Shown: piece after piece, positions 24,332-35,000 of the stretch
Numbering within the stretch: position 1 is the first letter of the stretch
Layout: every line of letters starts with the position of its first letter
NCBI RefSeq assembly: GCF_030506325.1
Contig: NZ_CP120683.1
Span: 4,663,001-4,727,000 of the forward strand
Reading direction: 5' to 3'
DNA: 64,000 nucleotides
Source of the DNA: Tunicatimonas pelagia
GTDB lineage: Bacteria; Bacteroidota; Bacteroidia; Cytophagales; Cyclobacteriaceae
The notes under the pieces: generated by a model
Databases searched by the model: none
Seen by the model: only the letters and a program-made list of their open reading frames with translations
What the model was told of the DNA's origin: nothing
Position numbers and translations under genes: made by a program

Positions 24332-25699
24332 ATGAGATTGATGATTATTTCAGGATTATGCCTGACGTTATTGATTGCCGCTTGTCAACCTCAAGCTAGT
24401 CCAACCACTGAAGTAGAAACAGACACGGTAACCACTGAGCAATTTCCCGAAAAAGCTTCTGCGCTTACTGTTTACGAAGTCAACATTCGGCAGCATACCG
24501 CCGAAGGTACTTTGAGTGCCTTTATTGACGATATGCCTCGCTTGCAAGAAATGGGTATTGGTATTTTGTGGATTATGCCCGTGCAACCTATTGGTAAGAA
24601 GAACCGCAAGGGGACGCTTGGTAGCTACTACTCTATTAGCGACTACCGAACGGTAAATCCCGAATTTGGTACTGCTGATGATTTTCAACGCTTGGTAGAT
24701 ACAGCTCACGAAATGGGAATGTACGTGATTCTGGATTGGGTACCGAACCATACTGCCTGGGATCATCCCTGGATTACTGAGCACCCCGATTACTACGCTA
24801 AAGATGAAGAAGGCAACATTACCTATGAAGCCGACTGGACCGATATTGCGTTACTCGATCATACTAATTCGCAGACCCGCCGGGAAATGATTGCTGACAT
24901 GAAGTATTGGGTAGAGAAATTCAATATTGACGGTTTCCGATGCGATCACGCTGGCCACGAGATTCCACTCTACTTTTGGGAAGAAGCCACGGCCGAACTT
25001 GATCCGATCAAAGATTTATTCTGGCTCGCCGAGTGGGATGGAGCCCGAATGCACCTAGAGTTTGATGCTACTTACGCTTGGGAGCTGTTGCACTTAACCG
25101 ATAAAGTAGGGAAGGGCGAGGCCAATGCTGATACGCTAGCTAATTGGATTTTGAAGGACTTACAAGAATATGGTCAGCACCCGCTACGGATGACAATGAT
25201 TACTAACCACGACGAGAACTCCTGGAACGGAACGGTGTTTGAACGTTACGGCGACGGACACCAGACCTTTGCTGCGTTTATTTTTTCAGCCTACGGCATT
25301 CCGATGCTGTACAGTGGGCAGGAAGTGGGGTTAGATAAGCGATTGAAATTCTTTGAAAAAGACACCATCGATTGGAGCGACTCCCAGCAGCTACAACCGT
25401 TCTATACTAAGTTAGTAGCACTAAAGAAGGAAAATCCGGCTCTGTGGGCAGGCAAAGTAGGTGGGTTTCCGCAGCGTATTAATGAGGGTCCTGATGTGTA
25501 CGCCTTTAAACGGCAAAAAGACAATAATTCAGTAATTGGGGTAATGAACTTCTCTGCCCAACCCCAAGAGTTGCAGCTAACAGATGCTAGCGTAGTTGGC
25601 ACCTACACTGACTACTTTACCGAGCAGTCGTACGAACTGTCAACAGAAGCACCGCTAACCTTAGCCCCTTGGCAGTACTTAATCTTTGCCCAGAACTAG
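24332..25699 (+). CDS. GH13 alpha-amylase-family lipoprotein
   Basis: The 455-residue protein begins with a lipoprotein signal (LTLLIAACQ, lipid Cys18). It continues as a GH13 TIM barrel: YEVNIRQHT, GILWIMPVQPIG, VILDWVPNHTAWDH, nucleophile Asp205 in DGFRCDHAGHE, acid/base Glu234 in WLAEWDG, and Asp294 in ITNHDENSW. A small C-terminal beta domain follows (VIGVMNFSAQPQEL). All three catalytic residues are present, so it should hydrolyse or transfer alpha-glucans at the membrane. The exact specificity is unclear. No susC/susD pair is nearby, so this is not a typical polysaccharide utilisation locus. Confidence 0.93.
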   Translation: MRLMIISGLCLTLLIAACQPQASPTTEVETDTVTTEQFPEKASALTVYEVNIRQHTAEGTLSAFIDDMPRLQEMGIGILWIMPVQPIGKKNRKGTLGSYYSISDYRTVNPEFGTADDFQRLVDTAHEMGMYVILDWVPNHTAWDHPWITEHPDYYAKDEEGNITYEADWTDIALLDHTNSQTRREMIADMKYWVEKFNIDGFRCDHAGHEIPLYFWEEATAELDPIKDLFWLAEWDGARMHLEFDATYAWELLHLTDKVGKGEANADTLANWILKDLQEYGQHPLRMTMITNHDENSWNGTVFERYGDGHQTFAAFIFSAYGIPMLYSGQEVGLDKRLKFFEKDTIDWSDSQQLQPFYTKLVALKKENPALWAGKVGGFPQRINEGPDVYAFKRQKDNNSVIGVMNFSAQPQELQLTDASVVGTYTDYFTEQSYELSTEAPLTLAPWQYLIFAQN

Positions 25700-25715
25700 C
25701 TATAGCCGAATCGAT

Positions 25716-26252
25716 TTGGAAAAAGTAAGCTACAGTCAGATAGTTGCGGATCTGCAAGCGATCATTCAACGGGAGCACTACCCTCGAAAAGCAATCTTAC
25801 ACCGTGGGCAAACTGTTTGTGATCATTTATTTTTTATTGAGTCTGGCGTTGTCCGAACATTTTATTATAGGGACGGAAAAGATATTACGGCTCATATTGC
25901 TACAGACTACGGAGCTATTACCGCAATAGATAGTTTCATTCAAAGAAAAAGAAGTCGCTATACTATTGAGGTGTTGGAAGACTCGCAGTTAATAAAAATT
26001 CATTATTACGACCTCTATCAACTTTTGGAAAAGAATCCAGCCCTTGAGCGGACGATAAGGATATTTCTAGAGCATGTTTATATTGATCTGGCCGAGAGAA
26101 TAGAGGGACTTTTATTTCATACCGCCCGAGAACGCTACGAGCATCTTCTGGCTCAAAACCCTGCTATCATTCAAAGAGTAGACTTGAAGCATATTGCATC
26201 GTATCTGGGAATTTCTCAAGAAACACTCAGTAGAGTAAGAGCCAACCAATGA
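25716..26252 (+). CDS. Crp/Fnr-family transcription regulator
   Basis: The protein has an N-terminal cyclic-nucleotide-binding-like beta roll (RGQTVCDHLFFIESGVVRTFYYRDGKD in two parts) and a C-terminal winged helix ending DLKHIASYLGISQETLSRVR. Ligand and targets are unknown; many Bacteroidota members of this group have degenerate ligand pockets. No ATG is in frame at the start. TTG 25686 would overlap the amylase gene, so I prefer TTG 25716 (MEKVSYSQIVADL, 178 residues). It lies 16 nt after the amylase gene and may be cotranscribed. It is followed by the amidase gene on the same strand. Confidence 0.85.
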   Translation: MEKVSYSQIVADLQAIIQREHYPRKAILHRGQTVCDHLFFIESGVVRTFYYRDGKDITAHIATDYGAITAIDSFIQRKRSRYTIEVLEDSQLIKIHYYDLYQLLEKNPALERTIRIFLEHVYIDLAERIEGLLFHTARERYEHLLAQNPAIIQRVDLKHIASYLGISQETLSRVRANQ

Positions 26253-26345
26253 AGCTTTTTTGATAATTATCAAGTACAGTTCATGCTAAAGTCTTTTTCT
26301 TTGTAGCACAAAGCCGTATCAGTTACTTCTGGGCGGGAAAAGTGA

Positions 26346-26351
26346 AAGGAG
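26346..26351 (+). promoter_or_regulatory. Shine-Dalgarno site setting the amidase start
   Basis: AAGGAG lies 5 nt before ATG 26357 and selects it over the in-frame GTG at 26342, since the site would lie inside the gene if GTG were used. Confidence 0.65.
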
Positions 26352-26356
26352 TAAAT

Positions 26357-27820
26357 ATGCAGAGGGAAATCATCTACGCGAGTGCCAGTGAGATTGTTCG
26401 GAGAATCCAATCAAAGGAATGTGCAGTGACTGACGTAGTAACCGCTTTTCTGGGACAGATTGAGCAGTACAATCCAGATATCAACGCTATCTTTGATCTT
26501 CGTACTCGAGAAGATTTGCTAACGGAAGCTCAGGAAAAAGATCAGGCACTACGTGAAGGTCAACCCGGCCCATTGCATGGTTTGCCAATGACGATTAAGG
26601 ATAATTTTTGGGTAAAAGGGCTAAAAGTTTCTAATGGTCATCCGCTCTACCGGAATTTCGTGGCCAATGAAGATGCCGAATTGGTAAAAAAGCTAAAAGC
26701 TGCGGGCGCAATTATTATGGGAAAGACAAACGTTCCCCTCTTCAGCATAGATTGGCAGGCAACTAATTTTTGGAACGGGCAAACCAATAATCCTTATGAC
26801 TACCAAAGAGTACCCGGCGGTAGTTCCGGCGGATCCGCTGCCGCCGTAGCTGCTGGGTTTAGCCCAGTTGAACTGGGTGGTGACCAAGGGGGATCAATCC
26901 GAGTACCTGCCCATTTCTGCGGAATATGTGGTATTCGGCCTACGGAGCACGCACTCTCTAACCAAGGGCATATTAGGTTTCCTGGTAAGCCTCAAGGACA
27001 CAGGCAGATTACGGTAGCGGGGCCACTGGCTAAAAACGTAGACGATCTACTGCTAATGATGAAGGTGCTTTGGAATAATTCGACCAATCCCTTAGCTGAA
27101 ATTCCTCCGGTACCGTTTCAAAATAATAGCTGGGATGGTGAGAAACTGTTAAATATTGCCGTTGCCGAATCACTGAACGATGCTTTGTTGGATCAAGAGT
27201 ATTTGAATCTATTTCAATTATTTGTAGAAAAAGTGAAAGAAAAGGGGCACCGCGTTGCGTATGATTATCCCGTGTACGATGAAGATGAAGCCTACTATAC
27301 CTGCGGAAAAATTACGGGTCATGAGTTTGCGATCAACATGCCCCAGTTGCCCTTCGCTAGTAGCTTTCTCTATTGGTTCATTCGACTGAAGTACCGCGAT
27401 GCCACTTGGTCTCGGGGAATTTCCAAAGGTATTAGGGCTTCTGCCAAAGAGTACGCAGAAACACTCAACTACAAAGATGCTGTTTCTAATATCTACCATC
27501 AGTTTTTTCATCAGTACGATGTGTGGATAACTCCCGTAGCCGCTTTGGAAGCGTTTCCGCATCAGAGAGCAGGTATTCCGTTTACTATCAATGGAAACAA
27601 AGTGAGTTACACTGATGCTATTGCCTCGTATACATTTACTACCGCGCTTTCGGGTCATCCTATTGTAGTAATTCCTATTGGCCGGAAGAAAAACGGGATG
27701 CCTGTTGGCGTTCAACTACACGCCAAAAAATGGTCAGACTACCGCCTGCTTCAAATAGCACAAAGTTTTTCAAAAGTAACCGACGGGTTTGTGCCTCCGC
27801 TCAAGACTTTTATTGAGTAG
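26357..27820 (+). CDS. Amidase-signature (AS) family amidase
   Basis: The 487-residue protein has the Ser-cisSer-Lys triad of the amidase family: Lys in [10 protein letters not shown], cis-Ser in [15 protein letters not shown], and the nucleophile Ser in [16 protein letters not shown]. Such enzymes hydrolyse carboxamides. The C-terminal part ([22 protein letters not shown]) is typical too. GatA is unlikely, because the rest diverges and no gatB or gatC is near. The start at ATG 26357 is set by a clear Shine-Dalgarno. It is followed by a strong terminator shared with the convergent exb cluster. The natural substrate cannot be told. Confidence 0.9.
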   Translation: MQREIIYASASEIVRRIQSKECAVTDVVTAFLGQIEQYNPDINAIFDLRTREDLLTEAQEKDQALREGQPGPLHGLPMTIKDNFWVKGLKVSNGHPLYRNFVANEDAELVKKLKAAGAIIMGKTNVPLFSIDWQATNFWNGQTNNPYDYQRVPGGSSGGSAAAVAAGFSPVELGGDQGGSIRVPAHFCGICGIRPTEHALSNQGHIRFPGKPQGHRQITVAGPLAKNVDDLLLMMKVLWNNSTNPLAEIPPVPFQNNSWDGEKLLNIAVAESLNDALLDQEYLNLFQLFVEKVKEKGHRVAYDYPVYDEDEAYYTCGKITGHEFAINMPQLPFASSFLYWFIRLKYRDATWSRGISKGIRASAKEYAETLNYKDAVSNIYHQFFHQYDVWITPVAALEAFPHQRAGIPFTINGNKVSYTDAIASYTFTTALSGHPIVVIPIGRKKNGMPVGVQLHAKKWSDYRLLQIAQSFSKVTDGFVPPLKTFIE

Positions 27821-27883
27821 CCTATTGCGCGTACGGTAAAACCGCATACTGCTTCTTTTCATTATTAAGCTCTAAAACAAAAA

Positions 27884-27909
27884 AGCCTTCTTACCGAAGT
27901 AAGAAGGCT
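27884..27909. terminator. Bidirectional terminator between the amidase and exbD genes
   Basis: AGCCTTCTTAC (27884-27894) and GTAAGAAGGCT (27899-27909) form a perfect 11-bp stem with a CGAA tetraloop. The A-run before it (27878-27883) gives a T-run on the minus strand, so it chiefly ends the exb operon, with AAAATT on the other side. Confidence 0.9.
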
Positions 27910-27935
27910 AAAATTCTATGATCGACAGATTTACA

Positions 27936-28397
27936 CTACTCCGGAGCTTCGGGGGGAGTGTTGTAAAGTACCTTCAGTGCGTTTGCTTCGCGAAGTTCTT
28001 GCTGAACATCAGAAACTAAGCCCATCTTGGCACCATCGTCTACTTTTAATGACATCGTGATCTGGTTGCGTTCGGCTTCACTTAATTTGGTTCGTTCGGC
28101 TTCCACAAATTGCACCACATCGTCAGTAGAGATTAGTACATCATTGGTTTGAATCCGGGGCTCACCACCGTAGCGGTCAGTATCCTTTGGTTTACCAATG
28201 TAGATATAGCTTACCAAAGATTTCTTCTGCATTTTCCGTAACTGCTCGGCTCTAGGCAAATTTTGTTCTACCAGAATAGTAGTTTCCCGCAGAACGGTAG
28301 TTACCATAAAGAAGAAGAGCAGCATGAAAATAATATCGGGCAATGCTGAAGTTGGAATCTCCTGGCTGGCCGATGATTTTTTCTTAAATTTTGACAT
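27936..28397 (-). CDS. ExbD/TolR biopolymer transport protein
   Basis: This 153-residue protein has one N-terminal membrane helix with the conserved Asp (ALPDIIFMLLFFFMVTTVL) that takes part in proton flow through the ExbB channel, followed by a periplasmic domain. Together with ExbB it uses the proton gradient to drive TonB- or TolA-type outer-membrane processes. It overlaps the preceding exbD by one nt in the same operon. A second ExbD paralogue in the same cluster is typical for Bacteroidota and may form a hetero-dimer. Confidence 0.92.
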   Translation of the reverse strand: MSKFKKKSSASQEIPTSALPDIIFMLLFFFMVTTVLRETTILVEQNLPRAEQLRKMQKKSLVSYIYIGKPKDTDRYGGEPRIQTNDVLISTDDVVQFVEAERTKLSEAERNQITMSLKVDDGAKMGLVSDVQQELREANALKVLYNTPPEAPE

Positions 28398-28963
28398 TAG
28401 TTACCTCCCACTTTAGATGGTTCAGCAATAGATATCTGCATAGGAAGCTCTTTCTTTAACTCCTTATACTCGTCCTGAACGCTAGGTTCTTGCTCGTTAA
28501 TCTCCCGGATTTGCTTAGTAGTCAACTGCATACGTTCGGCATACATATCGTAGTAAGCACCCTGTAGCTCATCCAGTATTTCAATGTAGCGCTCGTAGCT
28601 AGTACCGCGGTCGGTCTTAAAAGAAACTACTGCCTTCGTCGGGCTATCGGAAGATTCTGGATCACGCCCATTATTGTTGACAAAGGTTTGCACCATCTCT
28701 CTTAGCTGAGAAGCATCGTTCATCGGTTCACCTTCCACCAACATGCGGTCTTGAGAGTTAACCAGCACCTTAAATATATTGCGCTCATTGAACTTAATAT
28801 CGGGTGGTGGCTCATTGGGGTCCGGCTTAGGCGGAAGCGAAATCGCTAACCCTTTATCGGAAGCAATCGTGGTGGTTACCAGAAAGAAAATAAGGAGTAG
28901 GAAGGCAATGTCGGCCATAGAACCGGCACTCACTTCGCCTCCGCTGCGTTTTTTCCTAGCCAT
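28397..28963 (-). CDS. ExbD/TolR biopolymer transport protein (second paralogue)
   Basis: The 188-residue protein carries the ExbD helix with conserved Asp (AGSMADIAFLLLIFFLVTT) and a longer periplasmic part than its neighbour, including FNERNIFKVLVNSQDRMLVEG and a C-terminal coiled stretch (RMQLTTKQIREINEQE). It begins MARKKRSGGE, a basic cytoplasmic tail. It is followed by the smaller ExbD with a one-nt overlap and preceded by the small membrane protein with a one-nt gap, so all are one transcription unit. Confidence 0.92.
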   Translation of the reverse strand: MARKKRSGGEVSAGSMADIAFLLLIFFLVTTTIASDKGLAISLPPKPDPNEPPPDIKFNERNIFKVLVNSQDRMLVEGEPMNDASQLREMVQTFVNNNGRDPESSDSPTKAVVSFKTDRGTSYERYIEILDELQGAYYDMYAERMQLTTKQIREINEQEPSVQDEYKELKKELPMQISIAEPSKVGGN

Positions 28964-28964
28964 A

Positions 28965-29297
28965 TTATTTAAAAACTTTAGTTACTTCGGTAATAACGAT
29001 TCCGACGATAGCCAAAATAACCATGATATACATCGTTATAATAGCTCCTCCAATTATTTGAGAGGTGGTTCCTTCGGTAACTTTATTATTCATATACACA
29101 TTGGTTACTTCATCGGAGGCAATAGAGAATCCGATAAAGAAAATCACACCAATGATTACCAGTCCAACTACTGATCCCAATAGCGACTTAGGGTCACTAA
29201 ATGATTGAATGATCGGTAGTACGATAGCAGCAACTAGGGCGATACCCACTAGAATGTATGCTGCAAATAATCCGTATGTTGAAACAAATTCAGCCAT
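28965..29297 (-). CDS. Small membrane protein of the exb cluster (unknown)
   Basis: The 110-residue protein shows three hydrophobic segments: FAAYILVGIALVAAIVLPII, LLGSVVGLVIIGVIFFIGF and IGGAIITMYIMVILAIVGIV. Short polar loops (SFSDPK, DEVTNVYMNNKV) lie between them. It is encoded between exbB and the two exbD genes, with one-nt spacing to exbD. I know it as a conserved hypothetical of Bacteroidota exb clusters but no function. It may be a structural subunit or regulator of this motor. Confidence 0.75.
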   Translation of the reverse strand: MAEFVSTYGLFAAYILVGIALVAAIVLPIIQSFSDPKSLLGSVVGLVIIGVIFFIGFSIASDEVTNVYMNNKVTEGTTSQIIGGAIITMYIMVILAIVGIVITEVTKVFK

Positions 29298-29330
29298 AAT
29301 AATTCTTCAGAATAATTTAGTCAGTACAAT

Positions 29331-30176
29331 TTACTTAGCACCAGTAGTAAGCTTATGCTTTACTAGCAGGTCTACTAATGCAATGGAAGCGTCTTCCATT
29401 TCGTTAACCAAACTATCAATTTTAGAAACGCAGTAGTTGTAGAACAATTGCAGAATAATAGCCACAATCAGACCAGCTACCGTAGTTAGTAGGGCTACTT
29501 TAATACCACCCGCAACCAGAGAAGGAGAGATGTCACCTGCTGCTTCAATAGCATCAAACGCGCCGATCATACCAATTACCGTTCCCATGAAACCAAGCAT
29601 CGGGGCAATAGAGATGAAAAGTGAGATCCAAACGAGTCCTTTTTCCAAACGTCCCATTTCCACTGAACCGTAAGAGATGATAGACTTCTCCACCATATCA
29701 ATACCTTCGGTCATCCGCATCAGTCCTTGGGTGAAGATAGACGCTACCGGTCCGCGGGTGTTGCGGGTTACATCCAATGCAGCATCAACCCCACCGGAGT
29801 TAAGGGCATCTTCTACTTTAACTAACAGCTTTTTGCTGTTGGTAGTGGCTAAGTTTAGCGTAATAATACGCTCAATAGCGATAGCCAACCCCAGAATTAA
29901 ACACAGAAGTACTGGCGACATAAATTTCCAGTCTCCCTCAATAAACTTCTCCTTTACTGCTTGGTGAAAAGTCTGATCAGAAGCTGGGGGAGCCAAGGGA
30001 TTGTCAGCAACAGCCGACTCTTGTACTGGTTCTGGTTCCGGCTCAGGTTCTTCCATCATGGTAGAATCTTCGGCCATTGCAGTAGTATCTTCCGCCGCAT
30101 CTTGAGCTAGTAGTACGTTGGCTTGACCAAGTGCAAGGAAGCCTACCATGAAAATTAGTGCGAATAACTTTTTCAT
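29331..30176 (-). CDS. MotA/TolQ/ExbB proton channel family protein
   Basis: The 281-residue protein has an N-terminal signal-like helix (LFALIFMVGFLALGQANVLLA) and an acidic Pro-Glu-rich linker (EEPEPEPEPVQE). The core ExbB helices follow (MSPVLLCLILGLAIAIERI, LVWISLFISIAPMLGFMGTVIGMIGAFDAI and VALLTTVAGLIVAIILQLFY, each containing the membrane span). Pentameric ExbB with ExbD forms the proton-powered motor for outer-membrane energisation. It is the first gene of the exb cluster on the minus strand. A long N-terminal extension with an acidic linker is common in Bacteroidota. Confidence 0.93.
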   Translation of the reverse strand: MKKLFALIFMVGFLALGQANVLLAQDAAEDTTAMAEDSTMMEEPEPEPEPVQESAVADNPLAPPASDQTFHQAVKEKFIEGDWKFMSPVLLCLILGLAIAIERIITLNLATTNSKKLLVKVEDALNSGGVDAALDVTRNTRGPVASIFTQGLMRMTEGIDMVEKSIISYGSVEMGRLEKGLVWISLFISIAPMLGFMGTVIGMIGAFDAIEAAGDISPSLVAGGIKVALLTTVAGLIVAIILQLFYNYCVSKIDSLVNEMEDASIALVDLLVKHKLTTGAK

Positions 30177-30251
30177 AAGTGTTTAGTAGTCAGTTTTTGT
30201 AGTGTTACGAAACGATTAAAAATAGAATTTAATGAAAATTTTGGTAAAATC

Positions 30252-30342
<91 letters not shown>

Positions 30343-30775
30343 CATTCGCAGGCTGATTATCATTAATTTAAGGCACAGCCAAATACAAATAAATCAATAA
30401 TCTATGCCATATGCAAGTAATCTAGCTAAATCGCTTTGTAATATCACCTGATATGAAATGATATAATAACCTCTGGATATATTGCCATATTTTCTAGTAC
30501 AAGCGTATATATGCGGTGAATATATTAACAACCAAACGATAAAATGCCGATTTCTTTTCTAAAGTTATAAAAAATTGGCAAAATATTACTTGCTGTACCG
30601 GGTGCGACAAGTAGCAGGTGGTTTTACAATGAATTTACAATAAGCTCTATTCCGAAAATTTTGTAAGAAAGGCTACTGTTGCAATTACAGGCGTAAAATT
30701 GCTCGCAATATTCACGCTTTTGTAGAACTGTTTACTGCCTCTGAAAGGCGTTTTACAAAAATTGGAATTGTGCTA
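30343..30775. other. AT-rich intergenic region
   Basis: This 433-bp stretch lies between tRNA-Ser and the end of the asparaginase gene. It is AT-rich, with no gene, clear terminator hairpin or repeat. It should contain the tRNA promoter on the minus strand near 30345-30410; I could not pick it out. Confidence 0.4.
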
Positions 30776-31849
30776 TCAGTATGTTTCGCCTGAAATAGAA
30801 AGGGGAAGTTGCTGTCGGATACGTTCCACAGAACTTTCTGTGCCCAATAGAAACATTAATTTGGTTACGGCAGCTTCGGTAGTCATATCTTTTCCGCTGA
30901 CCACTCCAATATTCTCTAAGCTTTTGCTGGTTTGGTAACGTCCTTGAATTACCCTGCCTCCGGCACACTGCGATATATTTAAAATAGTGAGTCCATGCTC
31001 AATGGCATCGCTCAGACTGTCGAGCAAAAAAGCGTCGGTAGGGGCGTTGCCCGAGCCAAAAGTCTCTAATACTACTCCTTTTAAGTCAGGAATCTGTAAA
31101 ATGCTCTCTACCACCTTCCGGTTAATACCGGGAAAAAGTTTAAGAATGGCTACGTTGGGATCAAGCTGATCGTGGTAAATAAGCTCACTGTCGAGGTTGT
31201 AGGGGCGGATGGCCGGAAAATTATAATCGATCAGCACCCCAGCTTCGGCCAAACTTGGGTAGTTTTCGGAAGTAAACGCATCGAAGTGAATGCTCTGCCG
31301 TTTACTGCTACGATTCCCCCGGAGTAGATGACTACCAAAGTATACGCATACCTCGGGCACAATAGGGTTACCGTCTATCCGGGCACTGGCAATTTCCAGA
31401 GCAGTAATAAAGTTTTCCTGAGCATCGGATCGTTTGGACCCAATGGGTAATTGTGCTCCGGTAAAAATTACGGGTTTGTTAAGCCCCTCTAACATAAAGC
31501 TTAAGGCAGAGGCACTATAGGCCATCGTATCGGTGCCGTGTACCACCACAAAGCCATCGTAGCGTTGGTAGTTTTCGTACACAATGTAGGCCATGCTCAC
31601 CCAGTGCTTGGGGTGAATATTAGACGAATCGACCAGTTGTGGAAAAGAAATAACAGTGAGGTGAAGATCAAATTGGCGCAGGGCCGGTATTTTTTCTACG
31701 GTTCGGGAGAAGTTGAACGGAGTTAGTACCCCTGCTTCATCGTAGGTCATTCCCAATGTACCTCCGGTGTAGATAATTAACACCGAAGCTTTGGGTGAAG
31801 CTGAAGTAGCAGTGCTAATGTTTACTATTTTGTACTTAGTCTTTTCCAT
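30776..31849 (-). CDS. ansA: Cytoplasmic type I L-asparaginase
   Basis: The enzyme hydrolyses asparagine to aspartate and ammonia. Motifs are YTGGTLGM (first catalytic Thr) and VVHGTDTMAYSASALSFML (second catalytic Thr-Asp), then ITGAQLP-like FTGAQLPIGSKRSDA and the C-terminal allosteric-type region. The frame is open from 31879, but ATG 31849 (MEKTKYKIVN) is more likely, giving 357 residues, close to the E. coli AnsA size class. No signal peptide is present, which supports a cytoplasmic type I enzyme. It stands alone between the tRNA and the divergently transcribed surface protein gene. Confidence 0.92.
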   Translation of the reverse strand: MEKTKYKIVNISTATSASPKASVLIIYTGGTLGMTYDEAGVLTPFNFSRTVEKIPALRQFDLHLTVISFPQLVDSSNIHPKHWVSMAYIVYENYQRYDGFVVVHGTDTMAYSASALSFMLEGLNKPVIFTGAQLPIGSKRSDAQENFITALEIASARIDGNPIVPEVCVYFGSHLLRGNRSSKRQSIHFDAFTSENYPSLAEAGVLIDYNFPAIRPYNLDSELIYHDQLDPNVAILKLFPGINRKVVESILQIPDLKGVVLETFGSGNAPTDAFLLDSLSDAIEHGLTILNISQCAGGRVIQGRYQTSKSLENIGVVSGKDMTTEAAVTKLMFLLGTESSVERIRQQLPLSISGETY

Positions 31850-32021
31850 CGCGCAACAACCGTAGGTAGCAGCTACCAAAGGTACACCATTTTAAAAAGT
31901 TATCCAGCGAATACTAAATTGTTGCCTATTTTTAGAAAAAGGCTTACGTGTAACTTATGTGTTCTTTCCACTGAGAAAAAAGTGGGTAATAAGAATACCT
32001 TGCTGAAAAGCATATTTCAGC

Positions 32022-35000
32022 ATGAAGTATTTAGTACTATCCGCACTGCTGAGTGTACCCTTCTCAGTATCAGCTCAATGTCCTGATTGTTATAACCCAG
32101 TACTAAGTTGCTACAATACTCCAGCCTGCGTACTTCAGCGTATGGAGGGTGACCTTAATGGAATACCTATTAACTGCAACGACGGTATTGATAATGATGG
32201 CGATGGCTTAACTGATTGTGAAGACCCTTCGTGCAATTGCACTACCAATAACGTGGAAATCTGCAACGATGGAATTGATAACGATGGGGATGGACTGATT
32301 GACTGTCAAGATCGAGGTGATTGTGGAGCTTCTGTAGCGTGTGAAACGGATTGTAGTAATGGAATAGACGATGATGGCGATGGTTTCTACGATTACTACG
32401 ACGGCGATTGCACTGCAGATTCTGGCAATACAAATACCTACATTGTAGCCACTACTGATTGCGAAGTACAACCGACGGGGAACGTATTTAGTATCAGACA
32501 GGTCGATGCCTCTGCGAATCAAACCAGTGCGGCAATGGGTATGCCAATGGTAGCTGACACTGACGGAGACGGTACCCCAGAAGCAATTACGACGAACAAT
32601 CAGACTGGGGATATATACGTACTAAACGGTGCTGATTTATCCGAAATTGAGCGTCAGGTTGGGTTTGGTCAAGGGATTTGGGCGTATCCGGTAGTAGCTG
32701 ACGTCGATGATGACGGATTAGGCGAAATATTTATCGTAGGTAATGATGGCACCATCAAAGCGTATCAAAATGACTTAACTTCGTACTGGGAAGATAGTCT
32801 GCCTACATTTTCCAGTGGAAGAGTTGCTGGCATCGCTGACTTTAATCTGGATGGAACCCCCGAGATGTACCAAATGAACGAAATCCGGGATGCTACCACC
32901 GGAAACGTGCTCATCCCCGGAAGCCACGGTACACCTACTTATCCGTCGGCCAACAACTGGCAAAGGGATCTGAACTCGGCTCCGGTTGCCATCGATTTGT
33001 TAGATGATAATGCTTGTGCTGACTGCTCCGGGCTGGAGCTGGTTCTTGGTCATATTGTTTACTCAGTAGATTTAGATAATAAGCACTTGACCGAAGTGTT
33101 GAATATGGATGATGCTACTACCAAACCAGCTGATTACAAAATAGGGGGCTATCATCCTAAAGACGCTAATTTTGTGAATCAAAACTGGAGTACCACGGCT
33201 GTGCTAGACTTCAACTCAGATGGTCATTTGGATGTACTGATGGGTGGAACTACCGGTAATAAAGATGGTGCCACTTCGGTTTTTTTCTGGGATTTGCAGA
33301 ATAGCGAAGTCAAAATGTTTATTGTGGCTCGCCCAGGCAATACCATCGCAACCAACCGAGGAAACTTTCGGGATCTTAATGGTGGAAGTTGTAATAATAA
33401 TGGTGAACTATGTACTTGGCGACGAGGATTAGGAGCCTTAAGCGTAGCAAACATTGATACCGACTCTGGCTTAGAGGTAGTTTTTATGTCAGGCTCCAGC
33501 TTATACGCATTAGACGAAAACCTTGATCTAGAGTGGGAGAATCATAGTAGCTTCTGGGAGTCTTCTTCCGGGGGCACTGGGGTCTCTACCTTTGATTTTG
33601 ATAGCGATGGAGCCTCAGAGATTATTTATCGTGACGAAATTAATCTTCACATTGTGGATGGGGCGAACGGGACAATTGTAAGCAATCTGCTGGATGGCTC
33701 ATTCTGTAGTTCTCAAACCATGATTGAATACCCTATTATAGCCGATGTAAACGGAGACGGGGAGGCTGAAATCGTGGTTTCTTGCGGTCGTGATAGAAAC
33801 ACTTATGGTCAGCCTCCGGCTACTTCATCTACTCGAGTCAACGGTCATATTGCGGTATACAAAGCAGAGGGGCAGTGGCCATCGGCACGTAAGGTCTGGA
33901 ATCAGTTTTCTTATTTTAACACCAATATCAACGATGATTTGAGTATTCCTCCAGTGGTTCAGCCTCACCACCTGAACTTTGCCCAATCTTGCGCTGATCC
34001 GGGTGCCGAAAATAAGTTTCCGCTAAATAAGTTCCTTAGTCAGTCGGCGTACATAAGCTCCTGCGGTAATCCAGTATTTCCCGCCCCTAGACTAGATTTT
34101 GTGGCGGATAGTATTGAAATTACTTCACCTACTTGCCCCGATCGGGAATTTGGCATTCGGTTGATTGTGGTGAACAATGGCGACCAGCCTGTGACTGAAG
34201 CCATTCCGGTTTCGTTTTATAACCAGAACCCTCAGCAAGCTTACCCCGATACCGACAGCAATCCTCACTTTGCCAAAGTAGACGTATTGCCGCCGAGTAG
34301 TTTGATGCCAGGTGAGCAACTTGATACCGTTCTTCAGATCACAGGTACATCGGGTAGTTACCCACTTTTCATTTCTCTCAATGATCGTGGGCCCTACAAT
34401 GAATCCGGTGCTGAGATAAGTAATACTGTGTTTTACCCGCTTACAGAACTTAACGGTCCTATCCGCGAATGCGATCAAACTCCTACAATCATTTCTAACA
34501 ATATTGACCCTTTGCCTTTTCAGGTGCAAGCCCAAAAGATCCGAGATAATCGAAAATGCCCGGGCGAAATAGGCGTTGATAACAATGGTGAGGTGCAGGT
34601 GCTAGACCAAAGTGGAAATCCGCTACCCGCATCAGAATATGACTTTGTTTGGACAGATATAGCGAGTGGAGCGATCGTTAGTAAGTCGGCTATCGCAACG
34701 CAACTGGATTCGGGAAATTACCGAATTGAGGCTACCTACAACAATGGGGGATCAACTTGTTTAGGTACTGCCGACACAGTGCGAGTGGAACGACTAGAAG
34801 ATTGGCCGGATGAAGAAATAGTTACTGTAGAAATCATACAATCAGTATCCAATTGTACGCCGGGTACTGCCGATGGTCAGGCTCGAGTGTTAATTGATGG
34901 CATTTCGCCTGATGAAGCAGTATACCAAGTTAGATGGGAAGATGTGCAAGGCGGTGATACAATGGCTGTGGGGCATACCGCCAACAATCTAACTCCTATT

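Noticed and set aside
27218-27715. Minus-strand 165-residue ORF inside the amidase gene
   Set aside because: Antisense to well-conserved amidase motifs; sequence lacks any domain pattern.
32170-32400. Possible CRISPR-like or tandem DNA repeat
   Set aside because: The repeats are coding, imperfect D-G-D-G protein modules; DNA copies differ and no spacers exist.
34125-34535. Minus-strand 136-residue ORF inside the giant surface protein gene
   Set aside because: Antisense shadow of a long conserved frame, without a domain.
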